Origin: an uncultured Clostridia bacterium
Lineage (GTDB): Bacteria > Bacillota > Clostridia > TANB77 > CAG-508
Assembly (NCBI GenBank): GCA_947626705.1
Contig: CANQTJ010000019.1
Span: 1 to 16,737 of the forward strand
Length of the DNA stretch: 16,737 bases
Reading direction: 5' to 3'
The notes beneath the pieces are model-generated. The model was not told the DNA's origin. It saw nothing but the letters and a program-made list of their open reading frames with translations, and ran no database searches. Positions 1 to 6,287 of the stretch are shown here, piece by piece. Every line of letters starts with the position of its first letter. Positions within the stretch are counted from its first letter, which is position 1. The position numbers and the translations under genes were made by a program.

Positions 1-200
1 GATTTTGTAGAGCTTTTTTTTGTAACTTTAGATGTAGATTTCTTTGTAGTTGTAGTTTTAGTAGATTTTTTAGTAGAATTTTTACTAGTAGAAGTATCTG
101 TTTTTCTACTAGCAACTTTTTTTGTAGATGTTTTTGATTTGGTATTTTGCTTTTTTTCTGTTTCTTTTAATTCTTCATTTTCTTTTGCTTTTTTTGGCAT
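1..200 (-). CDS. Partial protein with Lys/Thr/Ser-rich N-terminus, function unknown
   Basis: This is the 5' end of a minus-strand gene that runs off the left edge of the window. The ATG reads at 200-198 on the minus strand. A perfect AGGAGG (complement of 206-211) lies 5 bases upstream, which fixes the start. The visible 66 residues begin MPKKAKENEELKETEKKQ and continue almost entirely as Lys, Thr and Ser, with a few Val, Asp and Asn. This is a basic, low-complexity, probably disordered tail. Such tails occur ahead of nucleic-acid-binding or RNA-associated domains, but the folded part lies outside the window. I do not recognise the family and give no function. No membrane segment or signal peptide is visible. 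Confidence 0.75.
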   Translation of the reverse strand, partial: MPKKAKENEELKETEKKQNTKSKTSTKKVASRKTDTSTSKNSTKKSTKTTTTKKSTSKVTKKSSTK

Positions 201-427
201 TTTTTCCTCCTATGTATAATCTCATTTTTTCTATACATATATACTATAATAAAATAAAAATAAATTCAATATAAAATTATAAAAAAATAAAATATTTGTT
301 AAAAGATTTTTTAAATAATATTAATTAAAAATGATTGAAATATAATATTTTAATGAAATGACGAATGTGCATGGAAAAATTTTAGAAATTATTTGATATA
401 TTTAAATAAAAAACTTAAAATAATATA
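201..427. other. Divergent AT-rich intergenic region
   Basis: This is spacer between the minus-strand gene ending at 200 and the VWA gene promoter. It is almost pure A/T with no convincing ORF, RNA gene or long stem. A weak minus-strand promoter for the left gene (TTGAAT and TATAGT, about 15 bases apart) may lie around 245-270, but the spacing is poor. Beyond that I see nothing. Confidence 0.4.
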
Positions 428-456
428 TTTACATAATTATATAAATATGTTATAAT
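428..456 (+). promoter_or_regulatory. Sigma-A-type promoter of the VWA gene
   Basis: A TTTACA -35 box at 428-433 and a perfect TATAAT -10 box at 451-456 are separated by 17 bases. A TG lies just before the -10. The predicted start of transcription, near 463, leaves a leader of about 50 bases before the ATG at 512. Confidence 0.75.
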
Positions 457-511
457 ATACCACGTAACAGTTAACAAAAAATCTACAAAACCTTTAAAGG
501 AGGAAAAAATT

Positions 512-1249
512 ATGGCATTTTGGAACAAAAACAAAAAGAAAGCAGTAGAAGAAAGCAGTAACGACCGGTTAGATAAAATCAAGCAGGGGAAATTAGAGTT
601 AGATGATATAGTAAGCATAATATCAAAAGAGAAAAACTCTGACCTGTCGGCTCTGAAGTGCAGAGTAGCTGTGTGTATGGACCATTCCGGATCAATGAGA
701 TATAGGTATGATTCCGGAGAGGTTCAGCAGGTTCTTGATCTGATTCTTCCGTTTGGATTGAAGTTTGATGATAACGGCTCTATTGAAGTGTTCATCTTTG
801 ATGATATATGTCGAAAGATGGACGAAGATATGAACCTGAAAAATTACACAGATTATGTAGAAAACTACATAATCAAACCGAGAATACCATACGGAGGGAC
901 GCACTATGCTCCAGCTATTGAAGGAATTGACAAGTTCTATGATGATGGAGCAAATATCCCGACAATAGTCTTCTTCATCACAGATGGGGAGAACTTCTAT
1001 GAGGACAGAACGCCATGTGATGCGGCAATAATTGATTCATCTGAACATTCGATATTCTTTATGACTATCGGAGTAGGTAATGATGAGTTTGATTATTTAC
1101 GGCATCTGGACGATTTGAAGGAGCGCCCGTACGATAACACAGGATTTATGAAGTTTGATGATTTTAAAAACATCACAACTGTAAACATGTTTACAAATGC
1201 TCTTAAGGATTTTGTTCCGTGGCTTAAGGCAAAGAAATTTGTAAGGTAA
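512..1249 (+). CDS. Stand-alone von Willebrand A domain protein, TerF C-terminal type
   Basis: This 245-residue protein is predicted to be cytoplasmic and consists mainly of one von Willebrand factor A domain. The metal-ion-dependent adhesion site is complete: D57-H-S-G-S-M-type motif (Asp57, Ser59, Ser61), Thr130 in GGTHYAP, and Asp158 in ITDG. The overall pattern, VAVCMDHSGSM followed later by FFITDGENF, resembles the VWA domain at the C-terminus of TerF and related tellurium-resistance/stress proteins. No TerD-like domain or other ter gene is visible nearby. The start is fixed by AGGAGG at 498-503, 8 bases before ATG. Codon use is foreign to the region: CTG, CGG, CGC and CCG codons appear, and two hand-counted 60-base samples gave about 40-42% GC, against 22% in the next gene and 35% in rpsB. 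Horizontal acquisition is my inference. The protein is probably a metal-dependent protein-interaction module; its partner is unknown. Confidence 0.85.
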   Translation: MAFWNKNKKKAVEESSNDRLDKIKQGKLELDDIVSIISKEKNSDLSALKCRVAVCMDHSGSMRYRYDSGEVQQVLDLILPFGLKFDDNGSIEVFIFDDICRKMDEDMNLKNYTDYVENYIIKPRIPYGGTHYAPAIEGIDKFYDDGANIPTIVFFITDGENFYEDRTPCDAAIIDSSEHSIFFMTIGVGNDEFDYLRHLDDLKERPYDNTGFMKFDDFKNITTVNMFTNALKDFVPWLKAKKFVR

Positions 1250-1274
1250 AGAGTAGATTTGGGAAGATGTATCT

Positions 1275-1318
1275 AAAAAACCATCCCTCATTAAATTTAA
1301 TGAGGGAGGTTTTTTTTC
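1275..1318 (+). terminator. Strong intrinsic terminator after the VWA gene
   Basis: A perfect 22-base palindrome (1285-1306, arms CCCTCATTAAA and TTTAATGAGGG) is followed by GGAGG and a run of eight T. A run of A upstream can pair with the T run, so the element could also work on the minus strand. Confidence 0.9.
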
Positions 1319-1357
1319 ATAAATCATTCTATAATAAAAAATAAAAATAAAAAAATT

Positions 1358-1386
1358 TTGTATTGAATATTATGTAAAAATATGAT
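1358..1386 (+). promoter_or_regulatory. Promoter of the 335-residue hypothetical gene
   Basis: TTGTAT at 1358-1363 and TATGAT at 1381-1386 are 17 bases apart. An ATG at 1382 that would lengthen the following ORF lies inside this -10 box, so it cannot be the start if this promoter is real. Confidence 0.6.
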
Positions 1387-1417
1387 ATATTTTAGAAAGA
1401 AAAGGAGTAATTATAAA

Positions 1418-2425
1418 ATGGATGTTGAAATATTTAAAATAATGGATGAAATAATGGAAATCAACCATCAAATTGTTTCATATATGATTGATTTTGCAAA
1501 AGCTGATATGGAAGGTACAACAATAAAAGGAAGAAAAATAACGCTAAGAGATATAGAAAAAAATAAAATATTAGAAATGTTATTTAGACGTTTACAAGAG
1601 AAATATAGAGAAATGGAAGAAAATATAATTGATGATACAGAAAATTATACCAATTCAATAGAAGAAGCAGAAGAAATAGAAGATGAATTTGGATTAGAAA
1701 CATTAAAGTATAAACAAGTAAAATCTATGTCAATTAGTGATTTAGAAACATATTTAGAATCATGTTATGGTGATTTGCATCTTGTAACAGTAGTTGATGG
1801 TAATGGTAATGAGATTGTAAGCAGTATATATAAAAAACAACAATTCAGTAATTTGAGAAATGCAGAATATAATGCGCAAATAGATACTCTAGAAGATATA
1901 GATACTAGAATGATGATAGATAAGAATGATGAAAGAATATCTTTTCAAGAAAAGTCTTATATTTTAGATGATATAGCTAAAAAGAGATTTTATAAAGAAT
2001 ATGCAATAAAACAAGTGGAACGTTATATTAAAGACTTAGACGAAAAAAGTTATGAAATGACACCAAAGGAATATAAAAAAATGAAAGAAATTTTATATGA
2101 ACAAAAATATATTTATATATATTTATACTTAAATAGTAAATATAATGGAGTTTTACAAGAAAATGATATTGGAAAGTTAGCTATAGTAAAAAGATACATA
2201 GATGATAATGCACTTAGCTTAATTCTTAATATGACACCTTATGAAATTGAAGAAATTATAAAGGCTAATATGTTGGAAAGTAAAGAAGACTTTAAAGAAA
2301 TTATAAACAAAAGGTTGAATATTAAAAGAAAAGAAAAAAGAAAAGAGAGAAAAGAAGATAGTCAAAATAAAAAAGATGATAATCAAAGTAAAGTAGAAGA
2401 TAATGAAGTAATAGAAGAAAAATAA
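1418..2425 (+). CDS. Hypothetical charged helical protein, 335 residues
   Basis: I do not recognise this family. The chosen ATG at 1418 is preceded by AAGGAG (1402-1407), whereas the in-frame ATG at 1382 lies in a predicted -10 box and has no ribosome binding site. The protein is predicted to be cytoplasmic, with no signal peptide or membrane segment. It is rich in Glu, Lys, Ile and Tyr and likely mostly alpha-helical. A short segment near the middle (LHLVTVVDGNGNEIVSSIYK) looks like a small beta hairpin. The last 40 or so residues are a Lys/Glu/Asp/Asn-rich, probably disordered tail. Codon use is typical of the region, so it appears native. It lies alone between a terminator and the rpsB promoter, and its neighbours give no hint of its role. 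Confidence 0.8.
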   Translation: MDVEIFKIMDEIMEINHQIVSYMIDFAKADMEGTTIKGRKITLRDIEKNKILEMLFRRLQEKYREMEENIIDDTENYTNSIEEAEEIEDEFGLETLKYKQVKSMSISDLETYLESCYGDLHLVTVVDGNGNEIVSSIYKKQQFSNLRNAEYNAQIDTLEDIDTRMMIDKNDERISFQEKSYILDDIAKKRFYKEYAIKQVERYIKDLDEKSYEMTPKEYKKMKEILYEQKYIYIYLYLNSKYNGVLQENDIGKLAIVKRYIDDNALSLILNMTPYEIEEIIKANMLESKEDFKEIINKRLNIKRKEKRKERKEDSQNKKDDNQSKVEDNEVIEEK

Positions 2426-2433
2426 AAAAACAC

Positions 2434-2462
2434 TTGCATTTAGCATAAAAAACTGTTATAAT
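2434..2462 (+). promoter_or_regulatory. rpsB-tsf promoter
   Basis: TTGCAT (2434-2439) and a perfect TATAAT (2457-2462) are 17 bases apart, with TG near the -10. Transcription would start near 2469 and leave a leader of about 105 bases before rpsB, which is long for this compact genome. Confidence 0.8.
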
Positions 2463-2490
2463 ATTACACGTATTAAACACATAAAGCAAG

Positions 2491-2527
2491 TTTAAAGGGA
2501 AGTGCCAAGAAATTGGTCCTATTTAAA
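2491..2527 (+). promoter_or_regulatory. Candidate structured leader of rpsB
   Basis: The leader can fold into one extended hairpin. TTTAAAGG (2491-2498) pairs with CC and TTTAAA (2518-2519 and 2522-2527), and CCAA (2505-2508) pairs with TTGG (2513-2516) across a GAAA tetraloop (2509-2512). An asymmetric internal loop lies between the two helices. Ribosomal protein leaders are often autoregulatory binding sites, so binding by S2 is a reasonable guess. I do not recognise a catalogued family. Confidence 0.4.
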
Positions 2528-2572
2528 TGATGAACTTTATGGAAGTATAAACAAAAAAGGGAGGAATTAAAA

Positions 2573-3358
2573 ATGGCAGTAGTTGCAATGAAACAATTAC
2601 TAGAAGCAGGTGTTCATTTTGGACATCAAACAAGAAGATGGGATCCAAAAATGGCTGAATACATATTTCAAGCAAGAAATGGAATCCATATAATCGATTT
2701 ACAAAAAACATCTAAAAAAATTGATGAAGCTTATGCTTTTTTAAAACAACAAGTAGAAGAAGGAAAAACAGTTTTATTTGTTGGCACAAAAAAACAAGCA
2801 CAAGAATGTGTTAAAGAGGCAGCTGAGAAATCTGGAATGTACTATATTGACCAAAGATGGTTAGGAGGAATGCTAACAAACTTTGAAACAATAAGAAAAA
2901 GAGTACAAAGATTAAGAGATTTAGAAACAATGCAAGAAGATGGAACATTTGATATTTTACCTAAAAAAGAAGTTATTTTATTAAAGAAAGAAATGGAAAA
3001 ATTAGAAAGAAACTTAGGTGGAATTAAAGAAATGGAACAAATTCCAGGAGTTATATTCTTAGTAGATCCTAAAAAAGAACATATAGCAGTATTAGAAGCT
3101 AAAAAATTGGGAATACCATTAATAGGATTAGTAGACACAAATTGTAATCCAGAAGAAGTAGATTATGCTATACCTGGAAATGATGATGCTATAAGAGCTG
3201 TTAAACTAATAACAGATGTTATGGCAAATGCAATAATAGAAGGAAAACAAGGAGAAAGTTTCGAAACTAATATTGATAATGAAGAAAAATTAGAAGAAAC
3301 AGAAGAAGTAACATCAATGGAAGAAGTTGTTGCAAATAGTGAAGAAGAAACAGAGTAA
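2573..3358 (+). CDS. rpsB: Small-subunit ribosomal protein S2 (uS2)
   Basis: The product is ribosomal protein S2, a component of the 30S subunit. It begins MAVVAMKQLLEAGVHFGHQ, the canonical S2 N-terminus, followed by RRWDPKMAEYIFQARNGIHI. Other S2 signatures are FVGTKKQAQE near residue 70, DQRWLGGMLTNF near residue 95 and IPLIGLVDTNCNPEEVDY near residue 180. At 261 residues it is slightly longer than the usual 230-250, because an acidic Glu-rich tail of about 30 residues is added at the C-terminus. The start has GGGAGG (2559-2564) 8 bases upstream. It heads the conserved rpsB-tsf operon, under its own promoter and a structured leader. Confidence 0.98.
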   Translation: MAVVAMKQLLEAGVHFGHQTRRWDPKMAEYIFQARNGIHIIDLQKTSKKIDEAYAFLKQQVEEGKTVLFVGTKKQAQECVKEAAEKSGMYYIDQRWLGGMLTNFETIRKRVQRLRDLETMQEDGTFDILPKKEVILLKKEMEKLERNLGGIKEMEQIPGVIFLVDPKKEHIAVLEAKKLGIPLIGLVDTNCNPEEVDYAIPGNDDAIRAVKLITDVMANAIIEGKQGESFETNIDNEEKLEETEEVTSMEEVVANSEEETE

Positions 3359-3429
3359 TTAAGTATAAAGAATAATATTTTTTAAATGTAATATTATTAA
3401 AAATATATTTTATATAAAATTAAGAAAAA

Positions 3430-3463
3430 GAGCGAGCAACGCTCGTTCGAAAATATTCGGACG
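3430..3463 (+). promoter_or_regulatory. Tandem stem-loops between rpsB and tsf
   Basis: Two hairpins sit side by side in the 147-base gap. In the first, GAGCG (3430-3434) pairs with CGCTC (3440-3444) around AGCAA. In the second, CGTTCG (3444-3449) pairs with CGGACG (3458-3463) with one G-U pair, around an 8-base loop. The G+C here is far above the surrounding spacer. No T run follows, so this is not a simple terminator. It may be an attenuation, RNA-processing or binding site that sets the tsf level; that is inference. Confidence 0.4.
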
Positions 3464-3505
3464 GGAATAAGCTTGCTTTTGTTATTTTAAAGGAGGAATA
3501 AAAAA

Positions 3506-4327
3506 ATGGTTACAGCAAGTTTAGTAAAAGAATTAAGAGAAAAAACAGGTGCAGGAATGATGGACTGTAAAAAAGTTTTAACAGAAACAGATGGCGATAT
3601 GGAAAAAGCTATGGATTTATTAAGAGAAAGAGGAATAGCAAAAGCAGCAAAAAAATCAGGAAGAATAGCAGCAGAAGGTTTAGTGGATTGCTATGTTGCT
3701 AAAAATGAAGAATTTAAAACATTTGTTATAAATGTTGCAAAACAAGTTGTTGATAAAAATCCAAAAAATGTTGAAGAATTATTAGCTCAACCAGCAGAAT
3801 TTGAATCAGGAAAAACAGTACAAGAAGCATTAGTTGGAAAAATTGCTACAATAGGAGAGAACTTATCAATAAGAAGATTTGTAAGATTTGAATCTGAAGG
3901 TTTAGTTGCAAAATATATTCACGGTGATGGAAAAATTGCAGTTTTAGTTAATATGTCAAAAGGAACAGAAGATGTTGCAAAAGATATTTGTATGCAAATT
4001 GCAGCAGCAAGACCAGAATATGTAAGAAAAGAAGAAGTACCACAAGAAAGAGTAGACAAAGAAATGGAAATACTTAAAGTTCAAACAATGAACGAAGGAA
4101 AACCAGAAGCAATAGCAGAAAAAATAGTACAAGGAAGAATTGGAAAATTTTACGAAGAAATATGCTTAGTAGATCAAGCATTTGTAAAAGACCCTAGTAA
4201 AAAAGTATCTCAATTATTAACAGAAAAACAAGCAGAAGTAGTTTCATTTGCTAGATTTGAAAAAGGAGAAGGAATTGAGAAAAAAGAAGAAAATTTTGCT
4301 GAAGAAGTTATGAAACAATTGAAATAA
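3506..4327 (+). CDS. tsf: Translation elongation factor Ts
   Basis: EF-Ts is the nucleotide exchange factor that releases GDP from EF-Tu in the cytoplasm. The N-terminal UBA-like domain reads VKELREKTGAGMMDCKKVL (residues 6-24), and the core continues with MDLLRERGIAKAAKKSGRIA. The later regions IGENLSIRRFVRFE and the C-terminal KIVQGRIGKFYEEICLVDQ are hallmarks of the dimerisation and C-terminal modules. At 273 residues it is slightly shorter than the roughly 283-293 residues common in bacteria. AGGAGG (3491-3496) lies 9 bases before ATG. It is the second gene of the rpsB-tsf operon and is followed by a strong terminator. Confidence 0.97.
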   Translation: MVTASLVKELREKTGAGMMDCKKVLTETDGDMEKAMDLLRERGIAKAAKKSGRIAAEGLVDCYVAKNEEFKTFVINVAKQVVDKNPKNVEELLAQPAEFESGKTVQEALVGKIATIGENLSIRRFVRFESEGLVAKYIHGDGKIAVLVNMSKGTEDVAKDICMQIAAARPEYVRKEEVPQERVDKEMEILKVQTMNEGKPEAIAEKIVQGRIGKFYEEICLVDQAFVKDPSKKVSQLLTEKQAEVVSFARFEKGEGIEKKEENFAEEVMKQLK

Positions 4328-4336
4328 ATAATTATA

Positions 4337-4378
4337 AAAGCGATATAATTTTAAAATATTATAATTATATCGCTTTTT
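4337..4378 (+). terminator. Terminator of the rpsB-tsf operon
   Basis: There is a perfect 14-bp stem: AAAGCGATATAATT (4337-4350) pairs with AATTATATCGCTTT (4363-4376). It ends in a run of five T. Confidence 0.9.
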
Positions 4379-4471
4379 CGTTCTTCAAGGCGTTTAGATA
4401 CTCAAATATTCAAATTTATATACACACTATAAATACATAAAATCTATTCTTAATTTTTTTTGTCAAAATTA

Positions 4472-4500
4472 TTGTTTTTTTAAGACTTTTTATATATAAT
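4472..4500 (+). promoter_or_regulatory. Promoter of the ftsZ-like operon
   Basis: TTGTTT (4472-4477) and TATAAT (4495-4500) are 17 bases apart, giving a leader of about 40 bases before the ATG at 4546. Confidence 0.6.
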
Positions 4501-4545
4501 TAAGAAACGAAAAAACAACCAAAGGAATCAAGGAGGAAAAGTATA

Positions 4546-5508
4546 ATGAACGATATTAGAGATTTAGACAGAATACTAAAAATAAAAGTCATAGGAATAG
4601 GCGGTGCAGGTAACAATGCAATAACCAGAATGATAGAAGATAATGTAAAAGGTGTATCATTTTATATGTTAAATACAGAAACAGGTTCATTAAAGAGAGC
4701 AAGAACAAGTAATACATTACAAATTGGAGTTCAAACGACAAAAGGATTAGGAGCAGGAGCAAACGAAATAGTAGGAGAAAGAGCAGCTATAGAAAATAAA
4801 GAAGAAATAAAAGAGATTCTAAGAGGAGCAGATTTAGTGTTTATAACAGCAGGAATGGGAGGAGGAACAGGAACAGGCGCTGCTCCAATTGTTGCAGAAA
4901 TTGCAAAAGAGATGGGAATATTAACAATTGGAATTGTAACAAAACCATTTGCTTTTGAAGGAAAAGCAAGAATGCTAAGAGCTGAAAAGGGAACAGAAAG
5001 GTTAAAAAATAATGTTGATGATTTAATAGTAGTATTAAATGATAATCTTTTAAAGATTACAAATTCAAAAATAAAATTAAATGATGCTTTTTCAATAGCA
5101 GATGATATTCTAGAGCAAGGTATTACTAGCATAACAGATTTGTTAACATCAGTTGGTGAGGTAAATATAGATTTTGCAGATATTAAAACAACAATGAGTT
5201 ATAGAGGAAAAGCCTATATGGGAATAGGTAGAGCAAAAGGAGAAAGGAAGATAGAAGAAGCAGTAAGACAAGCAATAGAAAATCCACTAACAGAAAGTAA
5301 GATTAATGGAGCAAAAGGTGTAATATTTAATATAAAAGGGAATAATACATTAAGTCTTTTAGAAATAAATAGTGCAGTAGCAATTATAAATGAGCAAGTA
5401 AGCGAAGATGCTAATATTATATTTGGAACTGTAATTGATGAAAATATGGAAGAAGAAGTACAAGTTACTGTAATTGCAACAGGTGTAGATGATAAAATAG
5501 AAGGTTAA
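4546..5508 (+). CDS. FtsZ-family GTPase lacking the C-terminal tail
   Basis: This is a tubulin-like, self-assembling GTPase of the FtsZ family. It shows VIGIGGAGNNAITRMI (residues 15-30), GLGAGANEIVGERAA (68-81) and the tubulin signature GGGTGTG (105-111). The catalytic T7 loop NIDFAD (207-212) keeps both acidic residues, and the core-closing strand VTVIATG is present. At 320 residues it stops 7 residues after VTVIATG. Typical FtsZ has 350-400 residues, with a linker and a conserved C-terminal peptide that binds FtsA, SepF or ZipA; both are absent. The T3 region reads NTETG where canonical FtsZ has NTDAQ. I therefore infer a divergent paralogue, or an FtsZ that cannot use the usual membrane tethers. 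It is not next to other division genes. AGGAGG (4531-4536) precedes ATG by 9 bases. The next gene begins 26 bases downstream and encodes a membrane-anchored protein. Confidence 0.9.
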   Translation: MNDIRDLDRILKIKVIGIGGAGNNAITRMIEDNVKGVSFYMLNTETGSLKRARTSNTLQIGVQTTKGLGAGANEIVGERAAIENKEEIKEILRGADLVFITAGMGGGTGTGAAPIVAEIAKEMGILTIGIVTKPFAFEGKARMLRAEKGTERLKNNVDDLIVVLNDNLLKITNSKIKLNDAFSIADDILEQGITSITDLLTSVGEVNIDFADIKTTMSYRGKAYMGIGRAKGERKIEEAVRQAIENPLTESKINGAKGVIFNIKGNNTLSLLEINSAVAIINEQVSEDANIIFGTVIDENMEEEVQVTVIATGVDDKIEG

Positions 5509-5534
5509 TAAATAACTTAGGAGATGAAAAGCAA

Positions 5535-6215
5535 ATGAAAAAGTTATTAGCAATAATCTGTGTATTATTACTTATTTTTATTGGCATGTATATATATAAA
5601 AGAAATATAAATCAAAATAATATAAATGTTTCAGAAGTCCAGAAAATAGAAGAATATATGTCACAGATATATATGTGGCAAGAAATAACCAAAGAAGCAT
5701 TACCGAAATTTGATGATATTAAAAAAAAACCAGATATATGGATATGGGAAGTCGTAAAAAAGAATCTAGAAAATTATGAATTAACATATCAAGAAATACA
5801 AGAAAAAGCAATTCAAATATTTGGAGAAAACTTTAAAAAGCAATTTCCAAAAGAAGGATATGAATATATATATTATGATGAAAATTATGGAAAATATTTA
5901 ACAACAGGGATTGGGTTAGATATGCAAGAAGATATGTTTTTAATAAATACAATAAATAAAGATAAAAATAAATATAAGGTTGAAATAGTAGAATATTTAG
6001 AAGATTACGACAATGCTATTCAATTAGAAGATGAAAATCAAATATATGATATTTATATAAAAAATTTGAATCAAGAAATTATTGCAACAATAAAAAGTAA
6101 TGAAAGCGAAACAAAAGCAATAGAAGTTGTAAAGGAAAATATAGACAAATTTACAACGAAAAATGTTACTTTAGTAGAAGATTCAGGAAAAATATATGTA
6201 GAAAGTGTAGAATAA
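5535..6215 (+). CDS. Membrane-anchored extracytoplasmic protein, unknown function
   Basis: I do not recognise this 226-residue protein. Residues 2-22 (KKLLAIICVLLLIFIGMYIY) form one hydrophobic segment after MKK. It is followed by a positively charged KRNINQ stretch, then a long hydrophilic domain. There is no lipobox with a well-placed Cys-Gly, so an uncleaved N-terminal anchor is most likely. The domain is rich in Glu, Lys, Ile and Tyr, and its end (NVTLVEDSGKIYVESVE) looks like beta strands. The start has AGGAG (5519-5523) 11 bases upstream, which is rather long spacing. The gene lies 26 bases after the ftsZ-like gene with no terminator between, so the two are probably co-transcribed. A role as partner or membrane link for the FtsZ-like protein is conceivable but unproven; most of this protein would face the outside. 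Confidence 0.8.
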   Translation: MKKLLAIICVLLLIFIGMYIYKRNINQNNINVSEVQKIEEYMSQIYMWQEITKEALPKFDDIKKKPDIWIWEVVKKNLENYELTYQEIQEKAIQIFGENFKKQFPKEGYEYIYYDENYGKYLTTGIGLDMQEDMFLINTINKDKNKYKVEIVEYLEDYDNAIQLEDENQIYDIYIKNLNQEIIATIKSNESETKAIEVVKENIDKFTTKNVTLVEDSGKIYVESVE

Positions 6216-6287
6216 TAAAGTACTATGAATAATAGGAATAAGTATGGTTTTAAAAGATGATATACGAAATCAAAAGGAAGATAAATA

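Noticed and set aside
1382..1417. Upstream ATG for the 335-residue protein
   Set aside because: It falls in a predicted -10 box and lacks an SD sequence, while ATG 1418 has AAGGAG.
2527..2550. Leader peptide ATG ATG in the rpsB leader
   Set aside because: There is no ribosome binding site, the frame has only seven codons, and it overlaps the end of the predicted hairpin.
4731..5132. 133-residue minus-strand ORF inside the ftsZ-like gene
   Set aside because: It is a shadow of the real gene, rich in Pro, Ser and Ile as expected from antisense of an AT-rich coding sequence.
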